Origin: an uncultured Labedella sp.
GTDB taxonomy: Bacteria; Actinomycetota; Actinomycetes; Actinomycetales; Microbacteriaceae
Direction: 5' to 3'
Assembly (NCBI GenBank): GCA_934636065.1
Contig: CAKTZW010000057.1
Span: forward strand, 1 to 8,689
Length of the DNA: 8,689 nucleotides
Part shown: positions 1 through 6,547 of the stretch, piece by piece
Layout of the letters: each line of letters starts with the position of its first letter
Numbering within the stretch: the first letter of the stretch is position 1
The notes under the pieces: generated by a model
Told to the model about the DNA's origin: nothing
What the model saw: the letters and a program-made list of their open reading frames with translations, nothing else
Database searches by the model: none
Translations under genes and position numbers: made by a program

Positions 1-776
1 ACGAACGCCTGGTACGAGTTGGCGGCGAAGCCGCACGTGATGAGGAATCGCGTGGCCCACGCCCAACCGAAGGCGGGGTGCCTCCGCGGGTTGAGCCAGA
101 ACGACTTCGCGATCTCGAGAAGGTTGAGGCTCGCCTGACCGGCCGAGCGCGGGTGCCGGGGATCGCGCACGAGCGCGACGGCGACCAGGCCGCAGACGAC
201 GGCCACGACGGCGATGATCCCCCACTGAACGAGCGAGTCGTGGATCATGCTGACGGCCAGCAACCCGATAAGCGGGGCGATGCCGGCGATGACGCCGCCG
301 AAGCCCGCAACGGTGCCGCGTCGCGCCTCCGGCACCTGGTCAGGCATGAGCGCGCTCGTGGCGGCGAGCTGGAAGTTGAACGCCGCTTGCGCGAGACACC
401 AGACGACGGCGACCTGCCACACCTCGGTCGTGAAGTGGATGGCGAACACCACGAGCGCTCCAGCGATCGCTCCGGTGAGGATCCACGTGCGGCGTCGGCC
501 GAAGCGCGCGGCCGTGCGGTCGCTGATCCGGCCGCCGAGGGGGTTCGCGAAGACGGCGAAGAGCGCGCCGATCCCCGAGATGACGCTGAAGGCGGCTGCC
601 GCCTGCGTTCCGGCTATGCCGACCAGATGGAGCGTCAGGAGCAACTGGAGCGGCGTGAGCAGCGCGATGAGGCCACCGAGGTTGGAGACGAGGATCGCGG
701 TGACGAGCCACGGGAACGGTGTGGCGGGCACGGGATGAACTGTGCCGACGGCGGGGTCGCCGGGTGGGACAGGCAT
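1..776 (-). CDS. MFS transporter, N-terminal part, cut by the window edge
   Basis: Reading the minus strand from an ATG at 776 gives 258 residues without a stop, running off the left edge. The start is fixed by AAAGGAG at 782-788, five bases upstream. Residues 22-205 hold about six hydrophobic segments. Between segments two and three (about 81-96) lies the family's signature loop, GGRISDRTAARFGRRR, with its Gly, Asp-Arg and Gly-Arg-Arg residues. After segment six comes a charged central loop (about 205-238), then the start of segment seven. The protein is therefore an inner-membrane proton- or solute-coupled secondary transporter of the Major Facilitator Superfamily, which usually has 12 helices and about 400-450 residues. 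The loop resembles that of sugar or multidrug porters, but the substrate cannot be told. The divergent TetR gene with an operator in between suggests that it is the regulator's target and is induced by a transported or toxic compound. Confidence 0.9.
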   Translation of the reverse strand, partial: MPVPPGDPAVGTVHPVPATPFPWLVTAILVSNLGGLIALLTPLQLLLTLHLVGIAGTQAAAAFSVISGIGALFAVFANPLGGRISDRTAARFGRRRTWILTGAIAGALVVFAIHFTTEVWQVAVVWCLAQAAFNFQLAATSALMPDQVPEARRGTVAGFGGVIAGIAPLIGLLAVSMIHDSLVQWGIIAVVAVVCGLVAVALVRDPRHPRSAGQASLNLLEIAKSFWLNPRRHPAFGWAWATRFLITCGFAANSYQAF

Positions 777-781
777 GAACA

Positions 782-788
782 CTCCTTT
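782..788 (-). promoter_or_regulatory. Ribosome binding site of the MFS gene
   Basis: AAAGGAG on the minus strand lies five bases before the ATG at 776. It is a strong match to the anti-Shine-Dalgarno sequence and settles the start. The divergent TetR gene has no such site. Confidence 0.8.
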
Positions 789-840
789 GTGTATGTGCGG
801 GGAAAGATCCGAGGCTCGAGAGAAAACGGGCACGATGCCC

Positions 841-889
841 ACTATGTATTAACGCCCATTCGTTAATCAAGCCCGGAATCGACTACACT
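841..889. promoter_or_regulatory. Divergent promoter region between MFS and TetR genes
   Basis: For the minus-strand transporter, TTGATT (870 to 865) can serve as a -35 box. CATAGT (846 to 841, spacing 18) or TACATA (848 to 843, spacing 16) can serve as the -10 box, so the inverted repeat fills the spacer. For the plus-strand regulator, TACACT at 884-889 is a -10-like hexamer ending six bases before the ATG at 896. Transcription would then start at or next to the start codon. No Shine-Dalgarno sequence precedes that ATG, which fits a leaderless mRNA, common in actinomycetes. The boxes are read by eye and are imperfect. Confidence 0.5.
848..867. promoter_or_regulatory. Probable TetR operator, perfect inverted repeat
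   Basis: ATTAACG (848-854) and CGTTAAT (861-867) are perfect reverse complements separated by six bases, giving a 20-bp site. It is the only AT-rich dyad between the divergent genes and overlaps the promoter elements of both. A TetR dimer bound here would be expected to block the transporter promoter and probably its own. Binding is inferred from position and symmetry. Confidence 0.75.
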
Positions 890-895
890 GGCGAC

Positions 896-1528
896 ATGGG
901 ACTGCGAGAGCTCAAAGCGGAGCGCGTCCGGGCTCGAATCCTGGACGTCGCCCTCGACCTCTTCATGACGCACGGCTTCGCAGGAACCTCGATGGAGCAG
1001 ATCGCCGAAAGAGCGGAGGTGGGCTCCACCACGCTGTACCGCTACTTCCCGAGCAAGGACCATCTCGCGCTCGGTCCCTTCAACTACAGCCTGCGTCTCG
1101 GAGACGCCCTTCGCGGCCGACCCGTTTCCGAACCGCTCGCGGAGTCACTCGGTGCCGTCATCCTCGGCGCCCTCGACGTGCACATGGACGACGTCACCCG
1201 CCTGAGCGCCGTTCTGCACGTCATGGACAGCAACCCCGGCACCCGCGCCGCCCTGTGGGACCTGCTTGAGGAGGGGCGCGAGAACCTCGGCGCGGCGCTC
1301 GCCGAACGAATGGGCACCGAGCCCACCTCGACTGCCGTCGTGCTCGCCTCCCGCCTGGCATTCTCGATCTGGGAACTCGCATGGGTCCGGTGGGGCACGG
1401 ACCCGTCCCGATCGATCGAGAGCCGTGGTACCGAGGTCCTCACCGAGCTCAGGTCCCTCCAACTCGTGCTGCCGACCGTCCCCACGGGGACACCGGATGC
1501 GGCCGACACGAACCCCGTCGGGGACTGA
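896..1528 (+). CDS. TetR/AcrR family transcriptional regulator
   Basis: This 210-residue protein has the usual TetR length. Residues 9-55 form the N-terminal DNA-binding domain: a first helix with RVRARILDVALDLF, then TSMEQIAERAEV, then the recognition helix in STTLYRYFPSK with the family's Tyr-x-Tyr-Phe pattern. The remaining 150 residues form the mostly helical ligand-binding and dimerisation domain, which is too variable to name a ligand. The ATG at 896 has no ribosome binding site but sits six bases after a -10-like hexamer, suggesting leaderless translation. It diverges from the MFS transporter gene and is separated from it by a 20-bp dyad, so it is most likely the local repressor of that transporter and of itself. 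Its 3' end converges on the DUF445 gene. Confidence 0.92.
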   Translation: MGLRELKAERVRARILDVALDLFMTHGFAGTSMEQIAERAEVGSTTLYRYFPSKDHLALGPFNYSLRLGDALRGRPVSEPLAESLGAVILGALDVHMDDVTRLSAVLHVMDSNPGTRAALWDLLEEGRENLGAALAERMGTEPTSTAVVLASRLAFSIWELAWVRWGTDPSRSIESRGTEVLTELRSLQLVLPTVPTGTPDAADTNPVGD

Positions 1529-1568
1529 CGCGCCATCGCGTCTCTCTGCGCCCGACTCGAGCGCACCG

Positions 1569-1624
1569 ACCCACGGGACCTCGCGTTGACGCGGCCGTGA
1601 GCGCCGTGCGGTCCGCCCGTGGGT
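1569..1624. terminator. Long hairpin between convergent TetR and DUF445 genes
   Basis: ACCCACGGG (1569-1577) pairs perfectly with CCCGTGGGT (1616-1624). GGACC (1576-1580) and GGTCC (1610-1614) can extend the stem past a small bulge. The hairpin lies in the 104 bp between two convergent stop codons (1528 and 1633), where a bidirectional terminator is expected. Neither side has a T-run, which is common in high-GC actinomycetes, so it may also act as a 3' stabilising structure. Confidence 0.55.
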
Positions 1625-1632
1625 GACGTCGG

Positions 1633-2904
1633 TCAGCCCAGGAGAGCGTGCGCGATCGTGAAGATCAGGAGTCCGGCGACCGCCCCGACCACCGTGCCGT
1701 TCAACCGGATGTACTGCAGGTCGCGACCGACCATGAGCTCGATCTTCTCCGTTGTCTCCTCCGCGTCCCAGCGCTCGACCGTGTCGGTGATGATGGACGC
1801 GATGTCGTGACCATAGCGGCCGACGAGGAACTCGGCGGCGTCGCCCACCCGGCCGTCGACCCGCTCCTGAAGCGCGGGGTCCGTCGAGAGCCGCGCACCG
1901 ATGTCGGTGAGCACCTGCACGGCGCGGCGGCGCAGGCCACTCTGCGGGTCGGCGAGCGAGGCGAGCAGCCCGGTCTTCGCGGTGTTCCAGGCCTCGGAGG
2001 CGAGCGCGCGGACCTGCGGACTGTCGAAGAGCATCGCCTTGGCGTCGTCCAGTCGGACCTTCGTCGTCTCGTCGTGCTGCAGGTTGTCGGCCAGGCGGGT
2101 CAGGTAGCCGTCGATCGCGGTGCGGGCCGGGTGACCCTGATCGGCTTGGGCGTCCGCGATGAACTTGACTGCCTCGTTGTAGATGGTGTCGTCGACGAGG
2201 CGCGCCGCGATCGAGGGGAGCCAACTCGGCAGCCGCCTCGAGATCAGGCCGTCGAACGAGGCGCGATTGGCGGCCAGCCACGTCCCGATGCTGTCGATGG
2301 CGAGGTCCACGGCGCCGTGATGGGCGCCGGACTCCACGATGCGGCCCAGCCAGCCGCCGAGCGGCGGACCGGACTCGGGCTCGATGAGGTGCGTGCGGGC
2401 GAGGTCCTCGATGACGTCGCTCACGTCGTCGTCGCTCAGCGCGCGCAGGACGCTCGCCGCCATGAGCGAGCCCTCCTCGCCCACGCGTTCGGCGTGCTCC
2501 GGGGCGCTCAGCCACTCCCCCAGCCGGGCGGCGATGGCCGTCTTGTCGAGCTTGGTGCGCACGACGTCCGCTCGGAGGAACTGGGTCTCGACGAACTCGC
2601 CGAGGTTGCGACCGATCTCGTCCTTGCGGGTCGGGATGATCGCCGTATGCGGGATCGGGATGCCGAGCGGATGCCGGAACAGCGCCGTCACCGCGAACCA
2701 GTCGGCGAGCGCACCGACCATGCCACCCTCCGCGAACGCGCGGACGTAGCCGAGCGCGGGGTACCGCTCCTGGAGCACAAACGCGACCACGAACAGCAAC
2801 GCCATGAGGAGCAGCGCGGCGAGCGCCACGCCCTTCATCGTCCGCAGGCTCCGCCGGCGCTCCTGATCCGCGGGGCCCAAGAGGTGGGTGGGGGTGCGCG
2901 CCAT
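1633..2904 (-). CDS. DUF445 family membrane protein
   Basis: The protein has 423 residues from the ATG at 2904. That ATG is preceded by GAGGA with seven-base spacing, and longer in-frame extensions upstream lack a comparable site. A charged N-terminus (1-22) is followed by a transmembrane helix (about 24-44). Next comes the family's most conserved block (about 60-100), containing GALADWFAVTALFRHPLG and then PHTAIIPTRKDEIGRNLG. A long helical soluble part follows, and a second hydrophobic segment lies at the very C-terminus (about 401-423). This layout matches DUF445 proteins (E. coli YjiN type), which are anchored in the inner membrane at both ends and have no established biochemical role. 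The gene is monocistronic here. A diverged, broken relative of its 5' end lies 1.3 kb upstream at 3853-4261. Confidence 0.9.
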   Translation of the reverse strand: MARTPTHLLGPADQERRRSLRTMKGVALAALLLMALLFVVAFVLQERYPALGYVRAFAEGGMVGALADWFAVTALFRHPLGIPIPHTAIIPTRKDEIGRNLGEFVETQFLRADVVRTKLDKTAIAARLGEWLSAPEHAERVGEEGSLMAASVLRALSDDDVSDVIEDLARTHLIEPESGPPLGGWLGRIVESGAHHGAVDLAIDSIGTWLAANRASFDGLISRRLPSWLPSIAARLVDDTIYNEAVKFIADAQADQGHPARTAIDGYLTRLADNLQHDETTKVRLDDAKAMLFDSPQVRALASEAWNTAKTGLLASLADPQSGLRRRAVQVLTDIGARLSTDPALQERVDGRVGDAAEFLVGRYGHDIASIITDTVERWDAEETTEKIELMVGRDLQYIRLNGTVVGAVAGLLIFTIAHALLG

Positions 2905-2995
2905 CCCGTCATCCTCGCACGTGAGCGTTGTGGGGACGCGTCTTCGCCGCCGCTGCCTACCGGCCATTCTCCATTCGCTGCCCCAGTCCCCCGGG

Positions 2996-3418
2996 TCAGG
3001 TGTCGAGCTGGGCGATGCGAGATGCCCCGGCGGTGAACGAGTCGAACGCGAGCTCCCTCTCCACCTCACAGCCGTGCTCGACAAGCGCGGCCCGCAGCAG
3101 CTCCTCCGTGCGCGCCTGCGACAGCATCAGGGTGAACGGGTAGGCGGTGCGGAGGCCTCGGAAGTCGATGTGGGCGAGCTTCCTCGTGCCGTCGCGCACC
3201 GTGAAGTCGGGGACGATCACCCCCTCCTCCACGATCGGCGCCGCGAGGTCGATGCTCTCGAGGACCTCGAGCGTTCGCGCGTGGATCACGGCGGCGCGGG
3301 AGGTGGATGCACCCTGGACGGCCGCATCCACGATGCGCATATTCACGCGTCGGCGCTGGAGCGTCAGGGCGGCGGCGAGGCCGACCGGGCCGGCTCCGAT
3401 GATGAGGACGTCGATGGA
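2996..3418 (-). pseudogene. FAD-dependent monooxygenase, N-terminal remnant
   Basis: The frame gives 140 residues before a TGA at 2996. It begins with a Rossmann nucleotide-binding fold: IDVLIIGAGPVGLAAAL carries the GxGxxG motif, and VDAA at about 30-33 is the end of the second strand with the acidic FAD-ribose ligand. The block STSRAAVIHARTLEVLE and the later QARTEELLRAAL are typical of class A flavin aromatic hydroxylases (phenol or PheA/TfdB-like), which hydroxylate aromatic compounds using NAD(P)H and O2. Whole enzymes have about 400-600 residues, so the substrate and C-terminal domains are missing. There is also no ATG, GTG or TTG in front of the first strand; the first in-frame start is a GTG at 3346, after the GxGxxG motif. 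Both ends are therefore lost. The 5' end stops within 14 bp of a TetR stump on the other strand. Confidence 0.8.
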
Positions 3419-3432
3419 GGCGCGGGAAGCAG

Positions 3433-3831
3433 AAGGAGCGCCTCTTCCTCGCGGCCACCTCCATCGAGCTCGACCTGCCTCGGATGGACGCCGTGCCGAA
3501 GGACCGCCTCGGGCACGCCCTCGCTCGGCACGCTGTGGCGCTGTGGGGCAGCGAGACCCCGGGGCGCGCTCTGCGGATCCTGCTCCGGGCCTCCGCCCAG
3601 GACGCCGACGCGGCGGCGCGGGTGCGCTCCGTCTTCACGGCGCAGGTCCTGCCGTTCCTCTCCAACGAGCCGTCGGACGCCGCGGTGCGTGCGAGTTTCG
3701 TCACGTCGCAGGTCCTCGGTTACGCCTTCGGTCGCTACGTCGTCGGTCTCGATCCGCTCGTGGGGCTCGACGACGAGGAGGCCGTGCGGCGGCTCGGTGC
3801 GTCGCTTCAGGCCGCGATCGACGCGGCGTGA
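3433..3831 (+). pseudogene. TetR family regulator, C-terminal domain only
   Basis: The frame opens with KERLFLAA, the sequence that normally follows the FGxK turn just after the TetR helix-turn-helix. It continues through a full-looking C-terminal ligand domain: SETPGRALRILLRASAQD, DADAAARVRSVF, SQVLGYAFGRYVVGLDPL and DEEAVRRLGASLQAAID, ending at TGA 3829-3831. This pattern is familiar from TetR regulators of about 190-210 residues. The first 50 or so residues, including all DNA-binding helices, are absent. The first in-frame ATG, at 3484, has no good ribosome binding site. The fragment cannot bind DNA as a TetR protein. It lies back to back with the monooxygenase stump, as a regulator lies next to its target gene. 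Confidence 0.8.
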
Positions 3832-3852
3832 CCCCTCTCGACTGTGCGCATT

Positions 3853-4261
3853 GCGGCTTACCTCCCCAGGCTGCACGGGCGGTGGTCACCGTTTCGCCAA
3901 GCTGCGCACGCACGACGTCGGAGCGCAGGAACTGCCCCTCGACGAACTTCCCGAGATTCCGGCCGATCTGGTCCTTGCGAGTGGGGATGATCGCGGCGTG
4001 CGGGATCGAGATGCCGAGCGGATGCCGGAACAACGCCGTCACCGGTCACCGCGAACCCGTCGGCGAGCGCACCGACCATGCCGCCCTCTGCGTACGCCCA
4101 AACGTACCCGAGTCGGGATACCGCTTCTGCGGCACGAACGCGACCACGAACAGCACCGCCATGACGAGCAGCGCCCCGAGCGCGACCCCCTTCATCACCC
4201 GGAGCCCGCGGCGACGCTCCTGATCGGCGGGGCTCAGGAGCTGGATCGGGGTGCGCGGCAT
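3853..4261 (-). pseudogene. Second DUF445 gene, 5' fragment with two frameshifts
   Basis: The ATG at 4261 starts a reading frame closely similar to residues 1-49 of the DUF445 protein at 1633-2904; I count about 38 of 49 identical. It then loses one base where the intact copy reads tyrosine-proline-alanine-leucine. The shifted frame carries the family motif AEGGMVGALAD. Near 4040-4050 a 7-bp insertion, which looks like a duplication of GGTGACC, restores the first frame, giving TALFRHPLGISIPHAAIIP and onwards to about residue 112. Homology fades at about 3853, just after the TetR stump ends. About three quarters of the protein is missing. The roughly 24% amino acid difference from the intact copy argues for an old paralogue or a foreign homologue rather than a fresh tandem duplication. 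Confidence 0.85.
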
Positions 4262-4470
4262 GGGGTCATCCTCGCACGCGGGCCCGGACGACTCCCACGG
4301 ACGCGTGGACGCACGCATCGTTGAAACGACGGAGGCCCGATACGACGTCCGTCTCATCGAGCCTCAGTGTCAACCTTGACTACCTCTCTTCCAATTAGCA
4401 CACCCCTGTTACAGCGGACCGGATTCGGTAGATTCTGAAGGCCGCCGAAGAGGACGTGCCGGTTGCTTGA
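4262..4470. other. Intergenic stretch, no gene seen
   Basis: No credible coding frame is visible. The stretch includes the upstream side of the broken DUF445 gene and an imperfect hairpin, GACGGA (4328-4333) with TCCGTC (4348-4353). From about 4370 the sequence becomes more AT-rich (TTGACT at about 4376, TAGATT at about 4430), as in a promoter or an island boundary, but no clean -35/-10 pair can be drawn. Confidence 0.4.
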
Positions 4471-4804
4471 ACCATTACGCGGACGAGGCCGTGGAGCCGC
4501 CTGTCTCCCGCCGCCCACGCAGAGGTCGTTCGCAAGTACTCGACAGGCGACGCGACGTCGACCGCCCTCGCCGAGCAGTTCAAGGTCGCGAAGTCGACCA
4601 CCCTCCGGATCCTCCGCGAGCAACGTGGTCGTCCGGCGCCAGCCGCTCACAGGCAGGCAGCTGACCAAGGCCAAGCGCCTCTACAAATCAGGCTTGTCAC
4701 TCTCTGAGGTGGCCAAGCAGATGACTGTCAATCAGGAGACGATGCGCGTCGCCATCATCGCCGCCGGCGTGAAGCTCCGCCCGCCAACAGGAGGGCGGAA
4801 GGGA
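4471..4804 (+). pseudogene. Tandem helix-turn-helix protein, frameshifted
   Basis: Two helix-turn-helix units follow each other in different frames. The first frame, open from 4471 just after a TGA, encodes RLSPAAHAEVVRKYSTGD, then STALAEQFKVAKSTTLRILRE up to 4620. The second, from 4622, encodes VVVRRQPLTGRQLTKAKRLY, then SGLSLSEVAKQMTVNQETMRVAIIAAGVKL and ends in a glycine-rich PPTGGRKG. One extra base near 4621 accounts for the shift. Both units resemble the DNA-binding tails of serine recombinases and the small double-HTH proteins common in actinomycete mobile DNA. The first unit has no ATG, GTG or TTG start, and no catalytic recombinase domain is visible upstream. It is either a dead stand-alone HTH gene or the tail of a lost resolvase. 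Confidence 0.7.
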
Positions 4805-4925
4805 TCTTGCGGCGCGTCTGATGACGTCAATTCAGTTCAGCTAGCCGCAGCGCTCTCACTATGCAAGTGGACCCCGCGATGTCGCACGTCACGGATAGCT
4901 TCAGCCCAACAACCCGAAGGGCACC

Positions 4926-5132
4926 ATGGACATCGACTGGCACCACATCATTTGGGATGGACGCTGGACTGCGCTGGAGATGCTCTGGAACGCCGTGGTC
5001 GTGAACGTCACCACGCACTGGTGGTTCGGTCCACTGCTCGTTGTCATCTTCATCTCCGCCGGCTGGAAGAAGATCGCACGGTTCGGCTTCTATGTCGCGC
5101 GAGTGTTTGGACACTCTCAGGGAGGGAGCTGA
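4926..5132 (+). CDS. Small single-helix membrane protein, unknown function
   Basis: The ATG at 4926 is preceded by GAAGGG at 4916-4921 and encodes 68 residues. The N-terminal 26 residues are rich in Trp, His and Asp. A hydrophobic segment follows from about 33 to 46 (WFGPLLVVIFISAGW), then a basic, aromatic tail with WKKIARFGFYVARVFG. The layout is that of a one-pass inner-membrane peptide with a positive cytoplasmic end. I do not recognise the family. It converges on the DUF6414-like gene with 23 bp between the stop codons, and shares the less GC-rich composition of that side. Small membrane peptides of this kind occur as toxin or effector components, phage accessory proteins or unassigned ORFs. 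Coding is supported by the start signal and the sensible hydropathy only. Confidence 0.55.
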   Translation: MDIDWHHIIWDGRWTALEMLWNAVVVNVTTHWWFGPLLVVIFISAGWKKIARFGFYVARVFGHSQGGS

Positions 5133-5147
5133 CCGGGGGCTCCCCCG
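5101..5147. terminator. Two adjacent hairpins between convergent genes
   Basis: GAGTGT (5101-5106) and ACACTC (5111-5116) form a perfect six-base stem with a four-base loop inside the end of the small membrane protein gene. Just after it, GGGAGC (5124-5129) pairs with GCTCCC (5139-5144), or alternatively CGGGGG (5134-5139) with CCCCCG (5142-5147). They fill the junction between stop codons at 5132 and 5156 and are likely to end transcription from both sides. There is no T-run. Confidence 0.45.
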
Positions 5148-5155
5148 TCGTCCAG

Positions 5156-6547
5156 CTACCAGTAGATCGCGATGACTTCGACGTCGAGTAGTCGCTCGTC
5201 GGGCTTATCGCTCGGCGGCTTTTCTTGCTGACCGGAAGTGGCGAGCGCGAAAGACGGAAACAGCTCCAATCCCGTCTCTGAACGTGCCCACTGTCGAAGG
5301 GCAAGGTCTTGAGCCGGTTCGATTTCCCCGAGGTCATAGCGCTTCGAAACTACCGATCGCACACTATCGAAAGCTCGGCGCTGCGCGGAGGCGTCGGTCG
5401 TTCCTGTAGCGAGCTTGATCTTTAGTGCATCAACGAGAAGTTGATCGGTCTCAGTCCACTCTGAACCTTCCGGCGTCGAACCTGCCCTATAGAGGTCAAG
5501 GGCCTTCCCGAGCGCGACCTGCTGCGCGAGCTGGGCTCCAGTCGCAGGGTCGGAGGCGGAGGGTGACCGAATCGCGTTGATGGTGTCAACGAAGTCTGGA
5601 GCCACCTCACTGAACAGGTCGGCGAGCTTCACCGGCGTCCAGGATTGGTGGATGCCATCCCGTGCCACACGTCCGAGGACCGTGAAGCGAGCACCCGAGA
5701 ACAGGACACGACGGATGTCCTTCCAGTACCCCATGTGCTCGGTCACGCCGGCAATCATTAAGGGGCGCGTCTCGAGTCCAAGGTCTCTTACCGCTGCGTT
5801 GTGAACGACGTACTGGTGCCCACCAATCTCCACGACGACGTAGTGGACTGCAGTCGCCTTGATCGGGATGAGCCCGGCGAGGAAGCGATCGAGCACTCTG
5901 ATGATCGGCTCGCTGTCACGTAGGAACCCGAGCATCCCGCCGTCGCCGAACATAGCCGGATACTCGTCTGCCATCGCCGACCACTCAGTCATCATGGCGC
6001 CGAGCTTGAACACAGGGTCGACCGCAAGCGTCACTTCGACCTCTAGCAAGTCTCCACGTAGAAACGATGAGCCCACCTCGACGGAACGCCGATCGTCCGT
6101 CTCTGTTACGGATTCGGCGGAACCAAGGGCCGCCGGGGCCTCCGGTGGGGTTGCCAGCTTGAAGTCAAGCGACAGCTCCCTCAGCTCCTTGAAGAGCGTC
6201 TGGATCACTGCCTTCCTCGAGCTCTGGGTGCTGTTGCTGTTGCTGGTTTGGTAGCGGGCCGATGACTCAGCTTGGACGGACCCGCCGACGAGATCGGATC
6301 CGGCTTTCGTTGCCACGGAGCCGGATAGCTCGGCCTCGTCGGCCCTTGAGATCGCCTGCGAGACTTCGGTGGGGATGGTGGCGTTCTGGGAGACTAACAA
6401 ACTATGGAGACTGACCGCGTCGAGGTAAACGAACTCACGCAAGGGCCGACTGGACTTGATGTCCTCGGCCCGACCATCGAGTTGCTTCTCCTCTCGCCAG
6501 CTCTTGAAGGACTTGATCGGATGACGGAACCAGCGTCTACGCATCAT
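5156..6547 (-). CDS. DUF6414-like protein, partner of the AAA+ ATPase
   Basis: The protein has 463 residues from the ATG at 6547, with GGAAGG at 6556-6561 eight bases upstream; a second ATG follows at once. A longer in-frame start at 6652 lies inside the ATPase gene and is less likely. After a basic N-terminus (1-36) comes REFVYLDAVSLHSLLVSQ (about 37-54). A Gly/Ser/Ala-rich stretch (about 74-110) then leads into RKAVIQTLFKELREL (about 111-125). This opening matches what I remember of the uncharacterised DUF6414 family. The rest is mixed alpha/beta, with VHYVVVEIGGHQYVV (about 234-248) and no visible catalytic motif or transmembrane helix. The last residues are IAIYW. The start overlaps the end of the ATPase gene by 11 bases, so the two are surely one operon and probably translationally coupled. 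The family name is from memory and needs a profile search. Confidence 0.7.
   Translation of the reverse strand: MMRRRWFRHPIKSFKSWREEKQLDGRAEDIKSSRPLREFVYLDAVSLHSLLVSQNATIPTEVSQAISRADEAELSGSVATKAGSDLVGGSVQAESSARYQTSNSNSTQSSRKAVIQTLFKELRELSLDFKLATPPEAPAALGSAESVTETDDRRSVEVGSSFLRGDLLEVEVTLAVDPVFKLGAMMTEWSAMADEYPAMFGDGGMLGFLRDSEPIIRVLDRFLAGLIPIKATAVHYVVVEIGGHQYVVHNAAVRDLGLETRPLMIAGVTEHMGYWKDIRRVLFSGARFTVLGRVARDGIHQSWTPVKLADLFSEVAPDFVDTINAIRSPSASDPATGAQLAQQVALGKALDLYRAGSTPEGSEWTETDQLLVDALKIKLATGTTDASAQRRAFDSVRSVVSKRYDLGEIEPAQDLALRQWARSETGLELFPSFALATSGQQEKPPSDKPDERLLDVEVIAIYW

Noticed and set aside
78..870. Open frames of 160-260 codons over the left end, on both strands
   Set aside because: The minus strand from 776 encodes a clear MFS transporter with its signature loop and start signal. 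The others are its shadows.
1145..3084. Long open frames opposite or overlapping the TetR and DUF445 genes on both strands
   Set aside because: They are Arg-, Gly- and Ala-rich low-complexity translations typical of shadow frames in high-GC DNA. They overlap genes with clear domains and lack ribosome binding sites.
2888..4324. Plus-strand frame of 478 codons across the gene graveyard
   Set aside because: It crosses four unrelated remnants on both strands and has no domain-like sequence. Its openness reflects base composition.
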